Shown here one piece after another: positions 8,621 through 17,901 of a stretch of 64,000 bases of DNA. The number at the start of each line of letters is the position of its first letter. The stretch's first letter is position 1. Source of the stretch: Methanothermus fervidus DSM 2088 (lineage in GTDB: Archaea; Methanobacteriota; Methanobacteria; DSM-2088; Methanothermaceae). Location of the stretch: contig CP002278.1 in the NCBI GenBank assembly GCA_000166095.1, positions 962,001 to 1,026,000 on the forward strand, given 5' to 3'. The position numbers were made by a program, and so were the translations under genes. The notes beneath the pieces are model-generated. The model saw only the letters and a program-made list of their open reading frames with translations. It ran no database searches and was not told the DNA's origin.

Positions 8621-9784
8621 ATGATTGTTAATGTGGATTTACACATACATAGCTGTTTTTCTCAAGCTGCTTCAAAACACATGGTAATACCTAAAATTGC
8701 AACTTGTGCTAAATCTAAAGGTTTAGATATTGTTGGCACTGGTGATGCATTACATCCACGTTGGTTAAAAATGATAAAAGAAAATACTGAATGTATAGAT
8801 GAAGGTATATATAGATATGATGAATGTAATTTTGCAATTACAGTAGAAATTGAAGATATGAAAAAAGTACATCATCTTGCAATACTACCATCTATTGAAA
8901 CAGCTGAAGATATTATTGAAGAGATATCTTCTGATAATTTAATGAAGAATGGAAGGCCACATCTTTCATTAAATGGAGCAGAAATAATGGATCTCATTCA
9001 TGACCATGATGGCATTATAGGACCTGCTCATGCTTTTACACCTTGGACAAGCCTATATAAGACATATTATAGTTATAAAGAATGTTATGGAAAAAAACCT
9101 GATTTTTTAGAGCTTGGATTATCAGCAGATACAAATATGGCAGATAGAATTGAAGAATTGCAAGACATTGTATTTTTAACAAACTCTGATGCACATTCTC
9201 CTTGGCCACATAGGTTAGGTCGAGAATTTAATAGATTAAAATTGGATGATTTTTCATATACATCCTTAAAAAAATCTATAAAAAAGAAAAAAATAGAAGC
9301 TAATTATGGTATGGATCCGAGATTAGGAAAATATCATTTAACAGCATGTTCTCGTTGTCATAAAGTTTTCGATTATGAAACAGCTGTTAAATTGAAAATG
9401 AGATGTATATGTGGTGGAATAATAAAGAAAGGTGTTGATTACCGTATTTCTGAAATTGCAACATGGGAAAAACCCCATCATCCACCACACAGACCTCCTT
9501 ACATCTACATATTGCCTCTCACCGAAATAATAAGTAAAAGATATGGAAAAGGAATTAATACTAAATTCGTGTGGAATAAATGGAAAGAATTTATTGATAA
9601 TTTTGGAAATGAAATAAAAGTTTTACTTGAAGAACCTATATATGAATTAGAAAAGGTAGATAGAAAAGTCGCACTAGGAATTAAGGCCTTTAGAAACAAC
9701 GAATTAATTATAACCCCTGGTGGTGGAGGAAAGTACGGAGAAATACAATTTCCAGGAAATACATTAGATGCCTACATCAAATAA
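8621..9784 (+). CDS. PHP-family nuclease with zinc ribbon, endonuclease Q-like
   Basis: 387 residues. The PHP metal-binding motif DLHIHSCFS opens the protein (residues 5-13), with further ligands in HHLAILPSIE, IGPAHAFTPW and LTNSDAHSP; a four-cysteine zinc site follows at CSRCHK and CICGG (about 243-270). This architecture is that of archaeal endonuclease Q, which nicks DNA 5' of uracil, hypoxanthine and abasic sites and cooperates with PCNA in Thermococcales. PCNA lies 3 kb upstream in the same gene run. The last helical domain (about 290-340) and the Gly-rich tail are family typical. Confidence 0.82.
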   Translation: MIVNVDLHIHSCFSQAASKHMVIPKIATCAKSKGLDIVGTGDALHPRWLKMIKENTECIDEGIYRYDECNFAITVEIEDMKKVHHLAILPSIETAEDIIEEISSDNLMKNGRPHLSLNGAEIMDLIHDHDGIIGPAHAFTPWTSLYKTYYSYKECYGKKPDFLELGLSADTNMADRIEELQDIVFLTNSDAHSPWPHRLGREFNRLKLDDFSYTSLKKSIKKKKIEANYGMDPRLGKYHLTACSRCHKVFDYETAVKLKMRCICGGIIKKGVDYRISEIATWEKPHHPPHRPPYIYILPLTEIISKRYGKGINTKFVWNKWKEFIDNFGNEIKVLLEEPIYELEKVDRKVALGIKAFRNNELIITPGGGGKYGEIQFPGNTLDAYIK

Positions 9785-9789
9785 GATTA

Positions 9790-9864
9790 CGGACCCGGCG
9801 GGATTTGAACCCGCGACCTTCGGATTAGGAGTCCGACGCCCTATCCAGGCTAGGCTACGGGCCC
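9790..9864 (-). tRNA. tRNA-Arg (CCT)
   Basis: Reads as a full cloverleaf on the minus strand: acceptor GGGCCCG/CGGGTCC, anticodon loop CTCCTAA with anticodon CCT, T loop TTCAAAT, and discriminator G. No intron and no encoded CCA. It differs from tRNA-Arg(TCT) at 22497 by only three bases, so the pair looks like a duplication with anticodon change. Confidence 0.95.
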
Positions 9865-9876
9865 ATCTACAATTTT

Positions 9877-11295
9877 TTATTTTTCAAATATATAATTTTT
9901 TAATTTATTTAAAAATTTTTTATATTTAGGTTCTATATATGTTCGAAATGTTGTCTCAATAAAGACTTTAAACATCCATGGATGTTTGATAAGATAGGAA
10001 GGTCGTGCATAAAATTTCACATATGCTTTCTCTAATATTTTTTTAACTAATTTCTTACTTAACCCTAATTTTTCATATTTTATCACGGGATTTAAGACTG
10101 TATACTCCTCCCAATTTTCATTTATTAATCCTTTTCTTTTTAATTTATAGTAGATTGGAGTTCCAGGAAATGGTGTCAAAATGCTATATTGACAATAATC
10201 AGGATCTAATTTTATTGAAAAATCTATGGTTTTATTCATTTCATCTAGAGTTTCACCAGGATATCCAAACATAAAAGATGTGACAGTTTGCAAGTTTAAA
10301 TTCTTAGCAACTTTAACAGCATCTTTTATTTGTTTTAATGTTATACCCTTTTTCATTAAATTAAGTACTCTTTGAGATCCAGATTCTGCTCCATAATATA
10401 TCCTATTAAGACCTACAGTTTTCAAATTTTTTAATGTATCTCTATTTATTGTATCTACACGTGAAGAAATTGTAAAATCTATATCTAAATCTCTATTTTT
10501 TAATTCATTGCAAAATTCCTCGATACGACGACGATGAATTGTAAATGTATCATCTAAAAATGTTATTTCCCTTACATTATAGTCATTTACCAATTCTTCT
10601 ATTTCATCCACAATATTTTCAGCACTACGATATCTAAATCTCTTGCCCATCATCTTTGATGAGGAACAATACTCACAATTATATGGGCAACCTCTTGAAC
10701 TTATAATACCTCCTGTCTCCTCAGATAAATTATATTCCTTAAAAGGCACAAGATGTCTTGCTGGAAAAGGAATTTCATCTAAGTTTTCAATAAGAGGTCT
10801 TGGATCGTTTATATGTAATCTTTCATCATTGTCTCTATATGCTATCCCTCTTATTTTCTCTAAACATTTTTTCCCTTTACTCTCATATTCTAATGCTAAT
10901 TCCTTAAAAGTTTCTTCCCCTTCTCCAATTACAACGACATCTAACTCTGGACATTCCCTTAGAGTTTTAATAGGTAAAAAAGTTGCATGGGGGCCTCCAA
11001 TCACAGTTAATATATTGGGAAGCAATTTTTTAATGGATTTTATATATTCTAGAGCCTTCTTAATTAATGGGGTTGTTGCAGTCACTCCTACAATTGAAGG
11101 GTTTAATTTTTTAATAATCTTTGTAACTTTTTTTATACCCCATTCCTTAAGGTTATCATCAATTATTCCAACAGATAGTGAAGCACTTTCTAATGAAGAA
11201 GCCAAATACATCAAATTAAGTGGAGGAACCTTATATCTTAATTTTTCTTTTATGTCTGTGGTGTCTAGAGGATTTATTAATATAACGTCTTTCAT
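9877..11295 (-). CDS. B12-binding radical SAM protein
   Basis: 472 residues. The N-terminal 130 residues form a cobalamin-binding-like Rossmann domain ([39 protein letters not shown]). The radical-SAM core follows with [18 protein letters not shown] (about 200-216; CxxxCxxC) and later [10 protein letters not shown]. Such enzymes often methylate unactivated carbons or modify lipids and cofactors. No DxHxxG cobalamin base-on motif is visible, so B12 binding is only predicted. The start ATG 11295 follows GGATGGAGAT and overlaps the upstream SPASM gene by 65 bases. The pair probably forms an operon; the product is unknown. Confidence 0.82.
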   Translation of the reverse strand: MKDVILINPLDTTDIKEKLRYKVPPLNLMYLASSLESASLSVGIIDDNLKEWGIKKVTKIIKKLNPSIVGVTATTPLIKKALEYIKSIKKLLPNILTVIGGPHATFLPIKTLRECPELDVVVIGEGEETFKELALEYESKGKKCLEKIRGIAYRDNDERLHINDPRPLIENLDEIPFPARHLVPFKEYNLSEETGGIISSRGCPYNCEYCSSSKMMGKRFRYRSAENIVDEIEELVNDYNVREITFLDDTFTIHRRRIEEFCNELKNRDLDIDFTISSRVDTINRDTLKNLKTVGLNRIYYGAESGSQRVLNLMKKGITLKQIKDAVKVAKNLNLQTVTSFMFGYPGETLDEMNKTIDFSIKLDPDYCQYSILTPFPGTPIYYKLKRKGLINENWEEYTVLNPVIKYEKLGLSKKLVKKILEKAYVKFYARPSYLIKHPWMFKVFIETTFRTYIEPKYKKFLNKLKNYIFEK

Positions 11296-12694
11296 TCTTT
11301 ATCTCCATCCATTTTTCATTATGGATACAACCAGGATCAGGTGCACAAACATCTGAGAAATAAGCATAAGCTCTAGCACGGCAACCTCCACAAATATCAC
11401 GATTTACACAAGTTTTACAATGCCCCTTTAACAGGTTTCTATTTCTTAATTTCCATAACACTTCATTTTTTTCCCATATTTCTCTAAAATCATCCTCTAG
11501 TATATTACCTAATTTTACATGTTCATCATGTGGGAAAAAGACACAAGGATAAATATCTCCATTAGGTTCAAGACTTAAATAAAATCTGCCAGCACCACAT
11601 CCTCCAATGAAGTCTGCCAGTTGTCTAATTTCATTGCTTTCATATTTAGGGTTGTAAAAGTGTGTAGGTATGATTTCCCCAGATTTTTTAGTTGCAACAG
11701 ATGCAAATTGTGGTGCAGTAGATAATATTTCAATTTCTCTTTCATAATTTAAAGCATAAATTTTCTCTAATAATCTGTATCTATCTTTAGGACTGATATC
11801 CATATCTACATTTTTTGAACCTCTACCTACAGGGACAAAATTATAAAGCATTAACCAATCTGCTCCTAATTTCTCGACAAGATCTACCATTCCCAATATT
11901 TCTTTATAATTATTTTTTGTGACTGTCGTTGCTACCTCTACAAACACCTCAGTTTTAGAAAAATTCTTTATAGCCTCACAAGCTCTTTTCCATGCCCCAT
12001 TAACACCTCTAAATTCATCATGTGTTTTAGGATTAAGACCATCTAAAGATATTTGCACAAACTTAAGTCCAGCTTCTTCAAATTCTTTACATCGTTCTTT
12101 ATTGGAAAATATAAAACCATTTGTTGCCATGGCTACATATAATCCTTTTTCACTTGCATATTCAATATAATCAAGAATATTTGGATGTATACTTGGTTCT
12201 CCACCAGAAAATGCCAATATCGGAATTTTTTCACTTGAAATGATGTCAATAATATTCATTACATCTTCTTTCCCTAATTCTTCAGAATTTCCTTTAGACT
12301 CATAACAATGTTTACAATTCATATTACATCTTTGTGTAATATTCCAAACTACCTGGAATGGAGAACCAGGGACAAAAGGCTTTTTAACACCAAATGTTGC
12401 TATACCTTTAAGCACGTTTATTAATCCCATCGTCCAATATGGATCTTTCATCCTTTCTTTTACTTCTTCTTCGTCAACTCCAAAGGCTTCTGATCCTTTT
12501 TTAATTATATATCCCAAAATGTACGAGTCTAATTTACAAAGGAGACATTTATTATCTCCAGTTATATAATGCTCCAATGCAGCCTCTAATTTACTTTTAT
12601 TATCTTTTTTACATTTAGATAACATATGTCTTATTAAAAATTTAGAAATAGGATTATCAACAATTTTTTTGAATGTATGTATCATTTTATCCAT
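11231..12694 (-). CDS. Radical SAM protein with SPASM domain
   Basis: About 487 residues from ATG 12694, chosen because GAGGGGAG precedes it; a longer frame from 12718 is possible. An N-terminal helical domain (1-115) precedes the radical-SAM motif [13 protein letters not shown] (about 130) and the [11 protein letters not shown] site. The C-terminal SPASM region has [33 protein letters not shown] and CAPDPGC for two auxiliary clusters. Relatives mature peptides, heme or enzymes. The last 20 residues are basic and read over the start of the next gene, so the true C terminus may be altered by a frameshift. Confidence 0.8.
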   Translation of the reverse strand: MDKMIHTFKKIVDNPISKFLIRHMLSKCKKDNKSKLEAALEHYITGDNKCLLCKLDSYILGYIIKKGSEAFGVDEEEVKERMKDPYWTMGLINVLKGIATFGVKKPFVPGSPFQVVWNITQRCNMNCKHCYESKGNSEELGKEDVMNIIDIISSEKIPILAFSGGEPSIHPNILDYIEYASEKGLYVAMATNGFIFSNKERCKEFEEAGLKFVQISLDGLNPKTHDEFRGVNGAWKRACEAIKNFSKTEVFVEVATTVTKNNYKEILGMVDLVEKLGADWLMLYNFVPVGRGSKNVDMDISPKDRYRLLEKIYALNYEREIEILSTAPQFASVATKKSGEIIPTHFYNPKYESNEIRQLADFIGGCGAGRFYLSLEPNGDIYPCVFFPHDEHVKLGNILEDDFREIWEKNEVLWKLRNRNLLKGHCKTCVNRDICGGCRARAYAYFSDVCAPDPGCIHNEKWMEIKNERRYINKSSRHHRHKRKIKI

Positions 12695-12718
12695 GAAACT
12701 CCCCTCAAAAATAAACAC

Positions 12719-12971
12719 TATTCACAATTTTTTATATTTTAAATTATAAAAATTTTATCATAAAATATTGATATTCAAAAGACAATTTTTTTATTATATC
12801 TGAAAAAATTGAACAAAATAACAACTAAAAACTTAAATTTGACTTTTCATGCTGTGTCAGAGTTCAGCCTTTTCATCATGACTTAAAAACATGTTCAGAT
12901 TTTTCGGCCTTCATCATCATAAAAAATTTAATTTTCAAGAAAAAATAAAATTATTGTAATATGGTGAGAAC
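12719..12971. other. Intergenic region between divergent genes
   Basis: About 250 bases between the SPASM gene (minus) and the small membrane protein (plus). Apart from the box C/D RNA candidate at 12857-12917 it holds only AT-rich sequence that would contain promoters for both flanks. I see no further ORF. Confidence 0.6.
12857..12917 (-). ncRNA. Box C/D guide RNA (2'-O-methylation guide), candidate
   Basis: On the minus strand the spacing is exact: box C ATGATGA (12911-12917), 12-nt guide AGGCCGAAAAAT (12899-12910), box D' CTGA (12895-12898), 15-nt spacer, box C' ATGATGA (12873-12879), 12-nt guide AAAGGCTGAACT (12861-12872), box D CTGA (12857-12860). Total 61 nt, the normal archaeal size. 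By the N+5 rule the targets would be the fifth base of AUUUUUCGGCCU and of AGUUCAGCCUUU, presumably in rRNA or tRNA, which are not in the window. The unusual point is the 15-nt D'-C' spacer, longer than the common 3-5 nt. AATTTTATTTTTT about 30 bases upstream could be its TATA region. Confidence 0.72.
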
Positions 12972-13304
12972 ATGGAAAAGGTAAAATTAATTTTTTATTT
13001 CATCCTGGGTGGGATTGTTGTAGCTTTAACTACCTATTTTGGAAGTGAAAGAAGAGGAATATTAGCGGCTTTTATTGCAATGTTTCCATCTGTAACAGTT
13101 CTTACGTTATTAACAATTTATCTGGAAGCTGGAACAGATTCTGTAATTTCATATGTTAAAGGCCTGCTTTTATTGACACCGCCTTGGATGCTTTATCTTT
13201 TATCTTTAGTTTACATATTGCCAAGATATGGATTTTTAACTGCTATATTGGTAGGTGTAATAATCTATTTTTCCCTGGCTTCAATTCTTATGTTTTTAAT
13301 TTAA
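12972..13304 (+). CDS. Small membrane protein, DUF3147-like
   Basis: 110 residues, four hydrophobic segments at about 7-23, 30-50, 66-83 and 90-109. The stretch GILAAFIAMFPSVTVLTLLT resembles the DUF3147 family, whose function is unknown. It starts at ATG 12972 after GGTGAG. It ends 5 bases before the convergent orphan at 13310. Confidence 0.65.
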   Translation: MEKVKLIFYFILGGIVVALTTYFGSERRGILAAFIAMFPSVTVLTLLTIYLEAGTDSVISYVKGLLLLTPPWMLYLLSLVYILPRYGFLTAILVGVIIYFSLASILMFLI

Positions 13305-13309
13305 GTAAG

Positions 13310-13648
13310 TTATACACCATCTACTTCTAAAAGTTCAAAAAATTCTTTTACTATTTCTTTAGATAATGAATCCATATTTTTAATGTTTCCATCTTCTGGG
13401 CAATATATAGATGCTTTTTTATCATTTGAAGCATAGATAATTATTTTCTCTTTACCCCATTGGCGTAAAGGATCTATTACTAAAATATCAAGGTTCTCAT
13501 AATATTCTATACTTACAAAACCACCACAGCCAGCAGGATATATTATCATGGTTCTTAATGGAGTTTCTATCTCTCTACAGGTCTTTAAAAATTTAGGAAA
13601 TGGTTTGCCATTTTTTACAACATTCATTATATTTTTTATCTTCTCCAT
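13310..13648 (-). CDS. Hypothetical protein, 112 residues
   Basis: Soluble alpha-beta looking protein with three cysteines (CREIETP, AGCGGFVS, YCPEDG). I do not recognise a family. It starts at ATG 13648 or TTG 13651, with AAGGAGAT about 10 bases upstream. It is transcribed away from frhA and shares the 180-base intergenic promoter region with it, so it may be regulated together with the hydrogenase; that is inference. Confidence 0.65.
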   Translation of the reverse strand: MEKIKNIMNVVKNGKPFPKFLKTCREIETPLRTMIIYPAGCGGFVSIEYYENLDILVIDPLRQWGKEKIIIYASNDKKASIYCPEDGNIKNMDSLSKEIVKEFFELLEVDGV

Positions 13649-13745
13649 CAAACTTACATCTCCTTATTTTACTTTATAAAATTTAGTAATACTAATCATT
13701 TTAATTTTAAGCATTTATTATATAATAATACAATTTTATTATTTC

Positions 13746-13753
13746 TATATAAA
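13746..13753 (+). promoter_or_regulatory. Probable TATA box of the frh operon
   Basis: TATATAAA lies about 90 bases before the frhA start, predicting transcription start near 13775-13780. That places the palindrome at 13788-13807 in the early transcribed leader. A second AT-rich TATA-like run at 13718-13728 is an alternative. Confidence 0.5.
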
Positions 13754-13787
13754 CTTTTTTATTTAACAAGTATTTGAAAATTTTATA

Positions 13788-13807
13788 ACTGGTTATGAAT
13801 AACCAGT
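13788..13807. promoter_or_regulatory. Perfect palindrome, putative operator of frh operon
   Basis: ACTGGTTAT-GA-ATAACCAGT: two 9-base arms match perfectly around a 2-base spacer. It lies 30 bases before the TTG start of frhA and 17 bases before its ribosome-binding site. The length and spacing suit a dimeric repressor site just downstream of the transcription start; a short RNA hairpin is the alternative. No matching palindrome was noticed elsewhere in the window. Confidence 0.6.
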
Positions 13808-13837
13808 ATAACATAAAATTACTATGAGGTGAATTTT

Positions 13838-15064
13838 TTGGCAGAAAGAGTTGTTATTTCACCTACTTCTAGACAGGAAGGTCATGCAGAATTAGTAATG
13901 GAAGTGGATGATGAAGGAATAGTAACCAAAGGATATTATTTTTCAATAACTCCTGTAAGAGGACTTGAAAAAATGGTATTAGGTAAAGATCCAGAAACAG
14001 CGCCAGTTCTTACACAAAGGATTTGTGGAGTATGTCCTATTCCTCATACTTTAGCTTCAACAGAGGCTATAGAAGACTCCTTAGGAATTGAAATTCCAGA
14101 AACAGCTCGTCTATTAAGAGAATTGCTTTGCGCTGCTCACCATATAAACAGTCATGCCATCCATCAGTTCTTGATAGCAAAAGATTTTGTACCAGAAGAA
14201 AAAATGAAAGATGTAATAAATTCAATTTCAGAGATTAGGAAAAATGCACAATACGTTGTTGAAAAAGTAGGTGGTGAGGGAATACATCCTCCAGATGTAC
14301 GTATAGGTGGAATGGCAAAAAATATAACAGAACTAACACGAAAGAGAGCATATGCTAAATTAAAACAATTAGCTCCTAAATTAAATGAACATGTAGAGCA
14401 GATGATAGAATTTATTGAGGAAAAAGGATTACCTAAAGGTTTAGGTGCACATGACCAACCAACATTTGCTACTCATCCAATATATGGGGATAGAGAAAAA
14501 TTCGATTTAGAAAGATTTACAGAAGTCATGCCTGAAAGTTGGTATGATGATCCAGAAATAGGAAAACGTGCATGTTCAACTATACCTCTTTACGATGGTA
14601 GAAATGTAGAGGTAGGTCCCAGAGCAAGACTTGTTGAATTTCAAGGATTTAAAGATAAAGGAGTGGTAGCACAACACATTGCTCGTGCTTTAGAAATGAA
14701 AACAGCGCTTGCAAGGGCTCTTAATATTCTCGACAAATTAAACACAAGTGCAAGAGTTAGAGTTGATTATGATGACAGAGGATCTGGAAAGTTAGGATTA
14801 GGAGTTATTGAAGCTCCAAGAGGCACTGATATCCATATGGCCAAAGTTGAAAATGGTAAAATACAATACTACAATGCATTAGTTCCAACAACATGGAATA
14901 TTCCAACGATTGGTCAAGCAACTGAAGGTTATCATCATAAGTATGGCCCACATGTTGTTAGAGCATATGATCCTTGCTTATCATGTGCAACTCATGTCAT
15001 TGTTAAGGACAAAGAAGGCATTGTAAAGCAAGGAATATTTGATGGTGTTAGTTGCAATGTATGA
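13838..15064 (+). CDS. frhA: F420-reducing [NiFe]-hydrogenase large subunit FrhA
   Basis: Carries the Ni-Fe site that splits H2. I set the start at TTG 13838: GAGGTGA is placed eight bases upstream, and the reading then begins [18 protein letters not shown] as in other FrhA proteins, whereas GTG 13829 lies inside the ribosome-binding site. About 408 residues. Nickel ligands are in RICGVC (61-66) and DPCLSCATH (378-386). The 22-residue tail after His386 is the piece removed by the FrhD protease. Overlaps frhD by 8 bases. Confidence 0.96.
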   Translation: MAERVVISPTSRQEGHAELVMEVDDEGIVTKGYYFSITPVRGLEKMVLGKDPETAPVLTQRICGVCPIPHTLASTEAIEDSLGIEIPETARLLRELLCAAHHINSHAIHQFLIAKDFVPEEKMKDVINSISEIRKNAQYVVEKVGGEGIHPPDVRIGGMAKNITELTRKRAYAKLKQLAPKLNEHVEQMIEFIEEKGLPKGLGAHDQPTFATHPIYGDREKFDLERFTEVMPESWYDDPEIGKRACSTIPLYDGRNVEVGPRARLVEFQGFKDKGVVAQHIARALEMKTALARALNILDKLNTSARVRVDYDDRGSGKLGLGVIEAPRGTDIHMAKVENGKIQYYNALVPTTWNIPTIGQATEGYHHKYGPHVVRAYDPCLSCATHVIVKDKEGIVKQGIFDGVSCNV

Positions 15065-15533
15065 TGCAGAAATACTGGTAGTTGGATGTGGAAACATATT
15101 GTTTAAGGATGATGGCTTTGGTCCAATTGTAATTAAAGAATTAGAGAAATATATAGAAGAAAACAATATAAAATTGCCAAAGAATGTAAAAATTATTGAT
15201 GGAGGAACTGGAGCTACTTATCACATCTTTTCTCTTCCATCTGAGTCTTGGAAAAAAATAATTGTTGTAGATGTTGTAGAGTTTGATGCTAAGCCAGGAA
15301 CTGTCAAAAAGTTTAACATAGATGAGCTTCCAAAAGGAAAATACGAAAATCCACATTCATGGCCAGTGACAGATCCTTTACATGAATTATCTAAAAAAAT
15401 AGATATTGTAGTGATTGGTTGTAAACCCAAAAAAATTTCTGCACCATATGTTGAGGAAGGACTTACACCTCCTGTGAAAAAATCTGTTCAAAAGGCAATT
15501 AAAATGATATTAGAAGAAATTGGGGTTTTTTAG
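15057..15533 (+). CDS. frhD: Coenzyme F420 hydrogenase maturation protease FrhD
   Basis: Endopeptidase of the HyaD/HycI family that trims the FrhA C terminus after nickel insertion. About 158 residues from ATG 15057. Motifs: [16 protein letters not shown] (about 7-22, with the metal-binding Asp), VVDVVEF and [11 protein letters not shown] (His). The longer frame from 15039 lies wholly inside frhA and is not needed. The stop is immediately followed by frhG. Confidence 0.93.
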   Translation: MYDAEILVVGCGNILFKDDGFGPIVIKELEKYIEENNIKLPKNVKIIDGGTGATYHIFSLPSESWKKIIVVDVVEFDAKPGTVKKFNIDELPKGKYENPHSWPVTDPLHELSKKIDIVVIGCKPKKISAPYVEEGLTPPVKKSVQKAIKMILEEIGVF

Positions 15534-16298
15534 ATGAGTATAAGTAATAAAATTAAAAAAATGTTGGGACTTAAGTCTGAAAGTGCTGAGGAGGTTAAAG
15601 AGATGAAAAAACCAAAAATAGGGTATATACATTTAAGTGGTTGTACTGGCTGCCTTATGTCTCTAACAGAGAATTATGATCTTTTGGCGGATCTATTAGA
15701 CATGGTAGAGATTGTGTATGGTCACACACTAGTTGATGTTTGGGAAATGCCTGAAATGGATCTAGCATTAGTTGAGGGTAGTGTCTGTATACAAGATGAG
15801 CATAGTGTAGAAGAACTTATGGAAGCCAGAGAAAAAGCTGACCTTTTATGTGCATTAGGATCTTGTGCAATGACTGGAGGATTCACAAGATATGCACGTG
15901 GTGGACAACAGGCACAACCTTCACATGAATCATTTTTACCTATCAGTGAATTAGTTAAAGTAGATTTAGCAATTCCTGGTTGCCCTCCATCACCAGAGAT
16001 CATTGCAAAAACACTTACTGCATATATAAAAGAAGATATGGATTATCTCAAACCTCTCATGGATTTACCAAAACATAATGAGCTTTGTGGTTGTGACTTA
16101 CAAAACGAAGTTGTTAATAAGGCATTATGCTGTGGTTGTGGAAGTTGTGCAATGGCATGTCAAACGAGAGCAATAGAGATGGTCAATGGCAGGCCAGAAA
16201 TCAATACCAACCGATGTATAAAATGTGGTGTATGTTACGTACATTGTCCAAGGACATGGTGGCCTGAAGAACAGATAAAAAGTGAATTAGAGTTATAA
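15534..16298 (+). CDS. frhG: F420-reducing hydrogenase small subunit FrhG
   Basis: Electron-transfer subunit with three 4Fe-4S clusters. 254 residues: the proximal cluster ligands are in SGCTGC (about 37-42), GSCAMTGG (about 105) and PGCPPSPE (about 150). Two ferredoxin-type clusters follow near the C terminus in [14 protein letters not shown] and [13 protein letters not shown]. No Tat-type leader is present, in line with a cytoplasmic group 3a enzyme. Starts at ATG 15534 after TTGGGG. Confidence 0.96.
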   Translation: MSISNKIKKMLGLKSESAEEVKEMKKPKIGYIHLSGCTGCLMSLTENYDLLADLLDMVEIVYGHTLVDVWEMPEMDLALVEGSVCIQDEHSVEELMEAREKADLLCALGSCAMTGGFTRYARGGQQAQPSHESFLPISELVKVDLAIPGCPPSPEIIAKTLTAYIKEDMDYLKPLMDLPKHNELCGCDLQNEVVNKALCCGCGSCAMACQTRAIEMVNGRPEINTNRCIKCGVCYVHCPRTWWPEEQIKSELEL

Positions 16299-16310
16299 AA
16301 GGTGTTATAA

Positions 16311-17153
16311 ATGGTTTTAGGAAAATATGTTGAGGCTGTAGCAGCAAAATGTAAAGATAAAGAAATACAAAAAGTATCACAAGATGGTGGTGTAGTAAGC
16401 GGACTTCTAATTTATGCATTAGAGGAAGGAATAATAGAAGGTGCGGTAGTTTCAAAAGTAACTGATGAACCTTGGAAACCACAGCCACATATTGCTACCA
16501 CTAGAGATGAAATTTTAGCTGCAGCAGGTACAAAGTATACAATGTGTCCAAATGTATGGATGATAAAGGAAGCCACAAGACAATATGGAATTGAAAAATT
16601 GGGAATTGTTGGTGTGCCCTGCCAAATAGGAGCAGTCAGAAAAATGCAGACATACCCATTTGGAGCAAGATTTGTTCCAGATAAAATTAAGTTAATCGTT
16701 GGAATCTACTGTATGGAAAACTTTCCATATTCATCATTAGAAACTTTTGTTTCAGAGAAAATGAACCTTAGTCTTGATATTGTGGACAAAATGGATATAG
16801 GTAAAGGGAAATTCTGGGCATACACAGTTGATGAAACAGCAACAATTCCATTGAAAGAAACACATGGTTATGAACAAAGCAGTTGTAAAGTTTGTAATGA
16901 TTATACAGCTGAACTCGCTGATATTTCCACAGGGTCTGTTGGTACACCAGATGGATGGTCAACAGTTTTAACACGGACAAAATTTGGTGACAAATTATTT
17001 AAGGAAGCTGTGGAGGTAGGAATGTTTGAAACAAAACCAATAGAGGAAGTTAAACCAGGATTAGGATTGCTAAAAAAACTAGCTAAACAGAAAAAGGAAA
17101 GAGCAGAAAAAACAATTGAAGAAAGAAAGAAATTAGGGCTTCCTGTGCCCTAA
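16311..17153 (+). CDS. frhB: F420-reducing hydrogenase beta subunit FrhB
   Basis: Binds FAD, a 4Fe-4S cluster and F420, and passes hydride to F420. 280 residues with [18 protein letters not shown] at about 25-42, [23 protein letters not shown] and the cluster motif [17 protein letters not shown] near 190. It completes the frhADGB order, the canonical arrangement. The stop at 17153 abuts the stop of the convergent CBS gene at 17154 with no gap. Confidence 0.96.
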   Translation: MVLGKYVEAVAAKCKDKEIQKVSQDGGVVSGLLIYALEEGIIEGAVVSKVTDEPWKPQPHIATTRDEILAAAGTKYTMCPNVWMIKEATRQYGIEKLGIVGVPCQIGAVRKMQTYPFGARFVPDKIKLIVGIYCMENFPYSSLETFVSEKMNLSLDIVDKMDIGKGKFWAYTVDETATIPLKETHGYEQSSCKVCNDYTAELADISTGSVGTPDGWSTVLTRTKFGDKLFKEAVEVGMFETKPIEEVKPGLGLLKKLAKQKKERAEKTIEERKKLGLPVP

Positions 17154-17534
17154 TTACTTTTTTGGCACTAGTTTCCCAGATGCTACCAATCTACATATAT
17201 CTGTTTTTGTTATTACTCCTACCTCTTTATTGTTTTTTGTAACTAACAATCCAGAGACATCAGACCTTAACATCAAATTTGCTGCAACTTTAATGTCTTT
17301 TTCTGCAGGTATTTTTATAGGTTTTTTAGTCATTATGTCCTTAATTTTAATTTTTTTATTGGAAATATCAATTCCAGCAATGTCTGTGTATGATATTACA
17401 CCAATTATTTTTTTGTTTTGTGTTACAAAAAGCCTCCTTACACCTTTTTTAAACATTTTTTTAACAGCTTCTATTGGGTGCTCAGAAGCATCTATTGTTA
17501 TAATATCTTTATTCATTACTTCCTCTACTCTCAT
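17154..17534 (-). CDS. CBS-domain pair protein
   Basis: 126 residues consisting of two CBS domains (about 4-55 and 64-120), each ending in the usual GVI(S/T).TDI pattern. CBS pairs bind adenine nucleotides and related ligands and serve as regulators. It has no other domain, so any partner is unknown. Start ATG 17534, preceded by GGGGAAT. Convergent with frhB. Confidence 0.85.
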   Translation of the reverse strand: MRVEEVMNKDIITIDASEHPIEAVKKMFKKGVRRLFVTQNKKIIGVISYTDIAGIDISNKKIKIKDIMTKKPIKIPAEKDIKVAANLMLRSDVSGLLVTKNNKEVGVITKTDICRLVASGKLVPKK

Positions 17535-17560
17535 GAATATTCCCCTAAAAAATTTTAGCG

Positions 17561-17576
17561 CCGAAAAAATTATATA
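17561..17576 (+). promoter_or_regulatory. Promoter of tRNA-Lys/tRNA-Gln unit
   Basis: CCGAAAAAATTATATA, a BRE plus TATA element, about 50 bases before tRNA-Lys. The same CCGAAAA...TTATATA pattern precedes the five-tRNA cluster (41321-41337), and it resembles the box A known for methanogen stable-RNA promoters. Confidence 0.6.
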
Positions 17577-17624
17577 GTGTAAATATATTTAACTTAAATT
17601 GGATAAAAATAATGAATTTAAAAT

Positions 17625-17698
17625 GGGCCCGTAGCTCAGTCTGGCAGAGCGTCTGGCTCTTAACCAGATGGTCGCGGGTTCAAATCCCGTCGGGCCCG
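17625..17698 (+). tRNA. tRNA-Lys (CTT)
   Basis: Cloverleaf with acceptor GGGCCCG/CGGGCCC, anticodon loop CTCTTAA (anticodon CTT), T arm GCGGGTTCAAATCCCGT and discriminator G. No intron and no encoded CCA. Eight bases separate it from tRNA-Gln. Confidence 0.95.
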
Positions 17699-17706
17699 CT
17701 CAAAAT

Positions 17707-17778
17707 AGTCCCGTGGGGTAGTGGTAATCCTGCCAGGCTCTGGACCTGGCGACGGCGGTTCGAATCCGCCCGGGACTA
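17707..17778 (+). tRNA. tRNA-Gln (CTG)
   Basis: Acceptor AGTCCCG/CGGGACT, anticodon loop CTCTGGA (anticodon CTG), T arm GGCGGTTCGAATCCGCC, discriminator A. A T-rich run (TTTTTTAT) follows directly and may be the terminator of the two-tRNA transcript. Confidence 0.95.
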
Positions 17779-17901
17779 TTTTTTATCATTTTTGCCTGAT
17801 TTTAACAAAATATATATATTGGACAATGTTAGGTATGTAAGGGGATTAATAAAATTCTAGAAAAGTCCTGATTTTTAATTAAAAAAGGAGGAGACCAACC
17901 G

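Noticed and set aside
10643-11356. 237-residue plus-strand open frame
   Set aside because: Fully antisense to two radical-SAM genes with clear motifs; its translation has no recognisable features.
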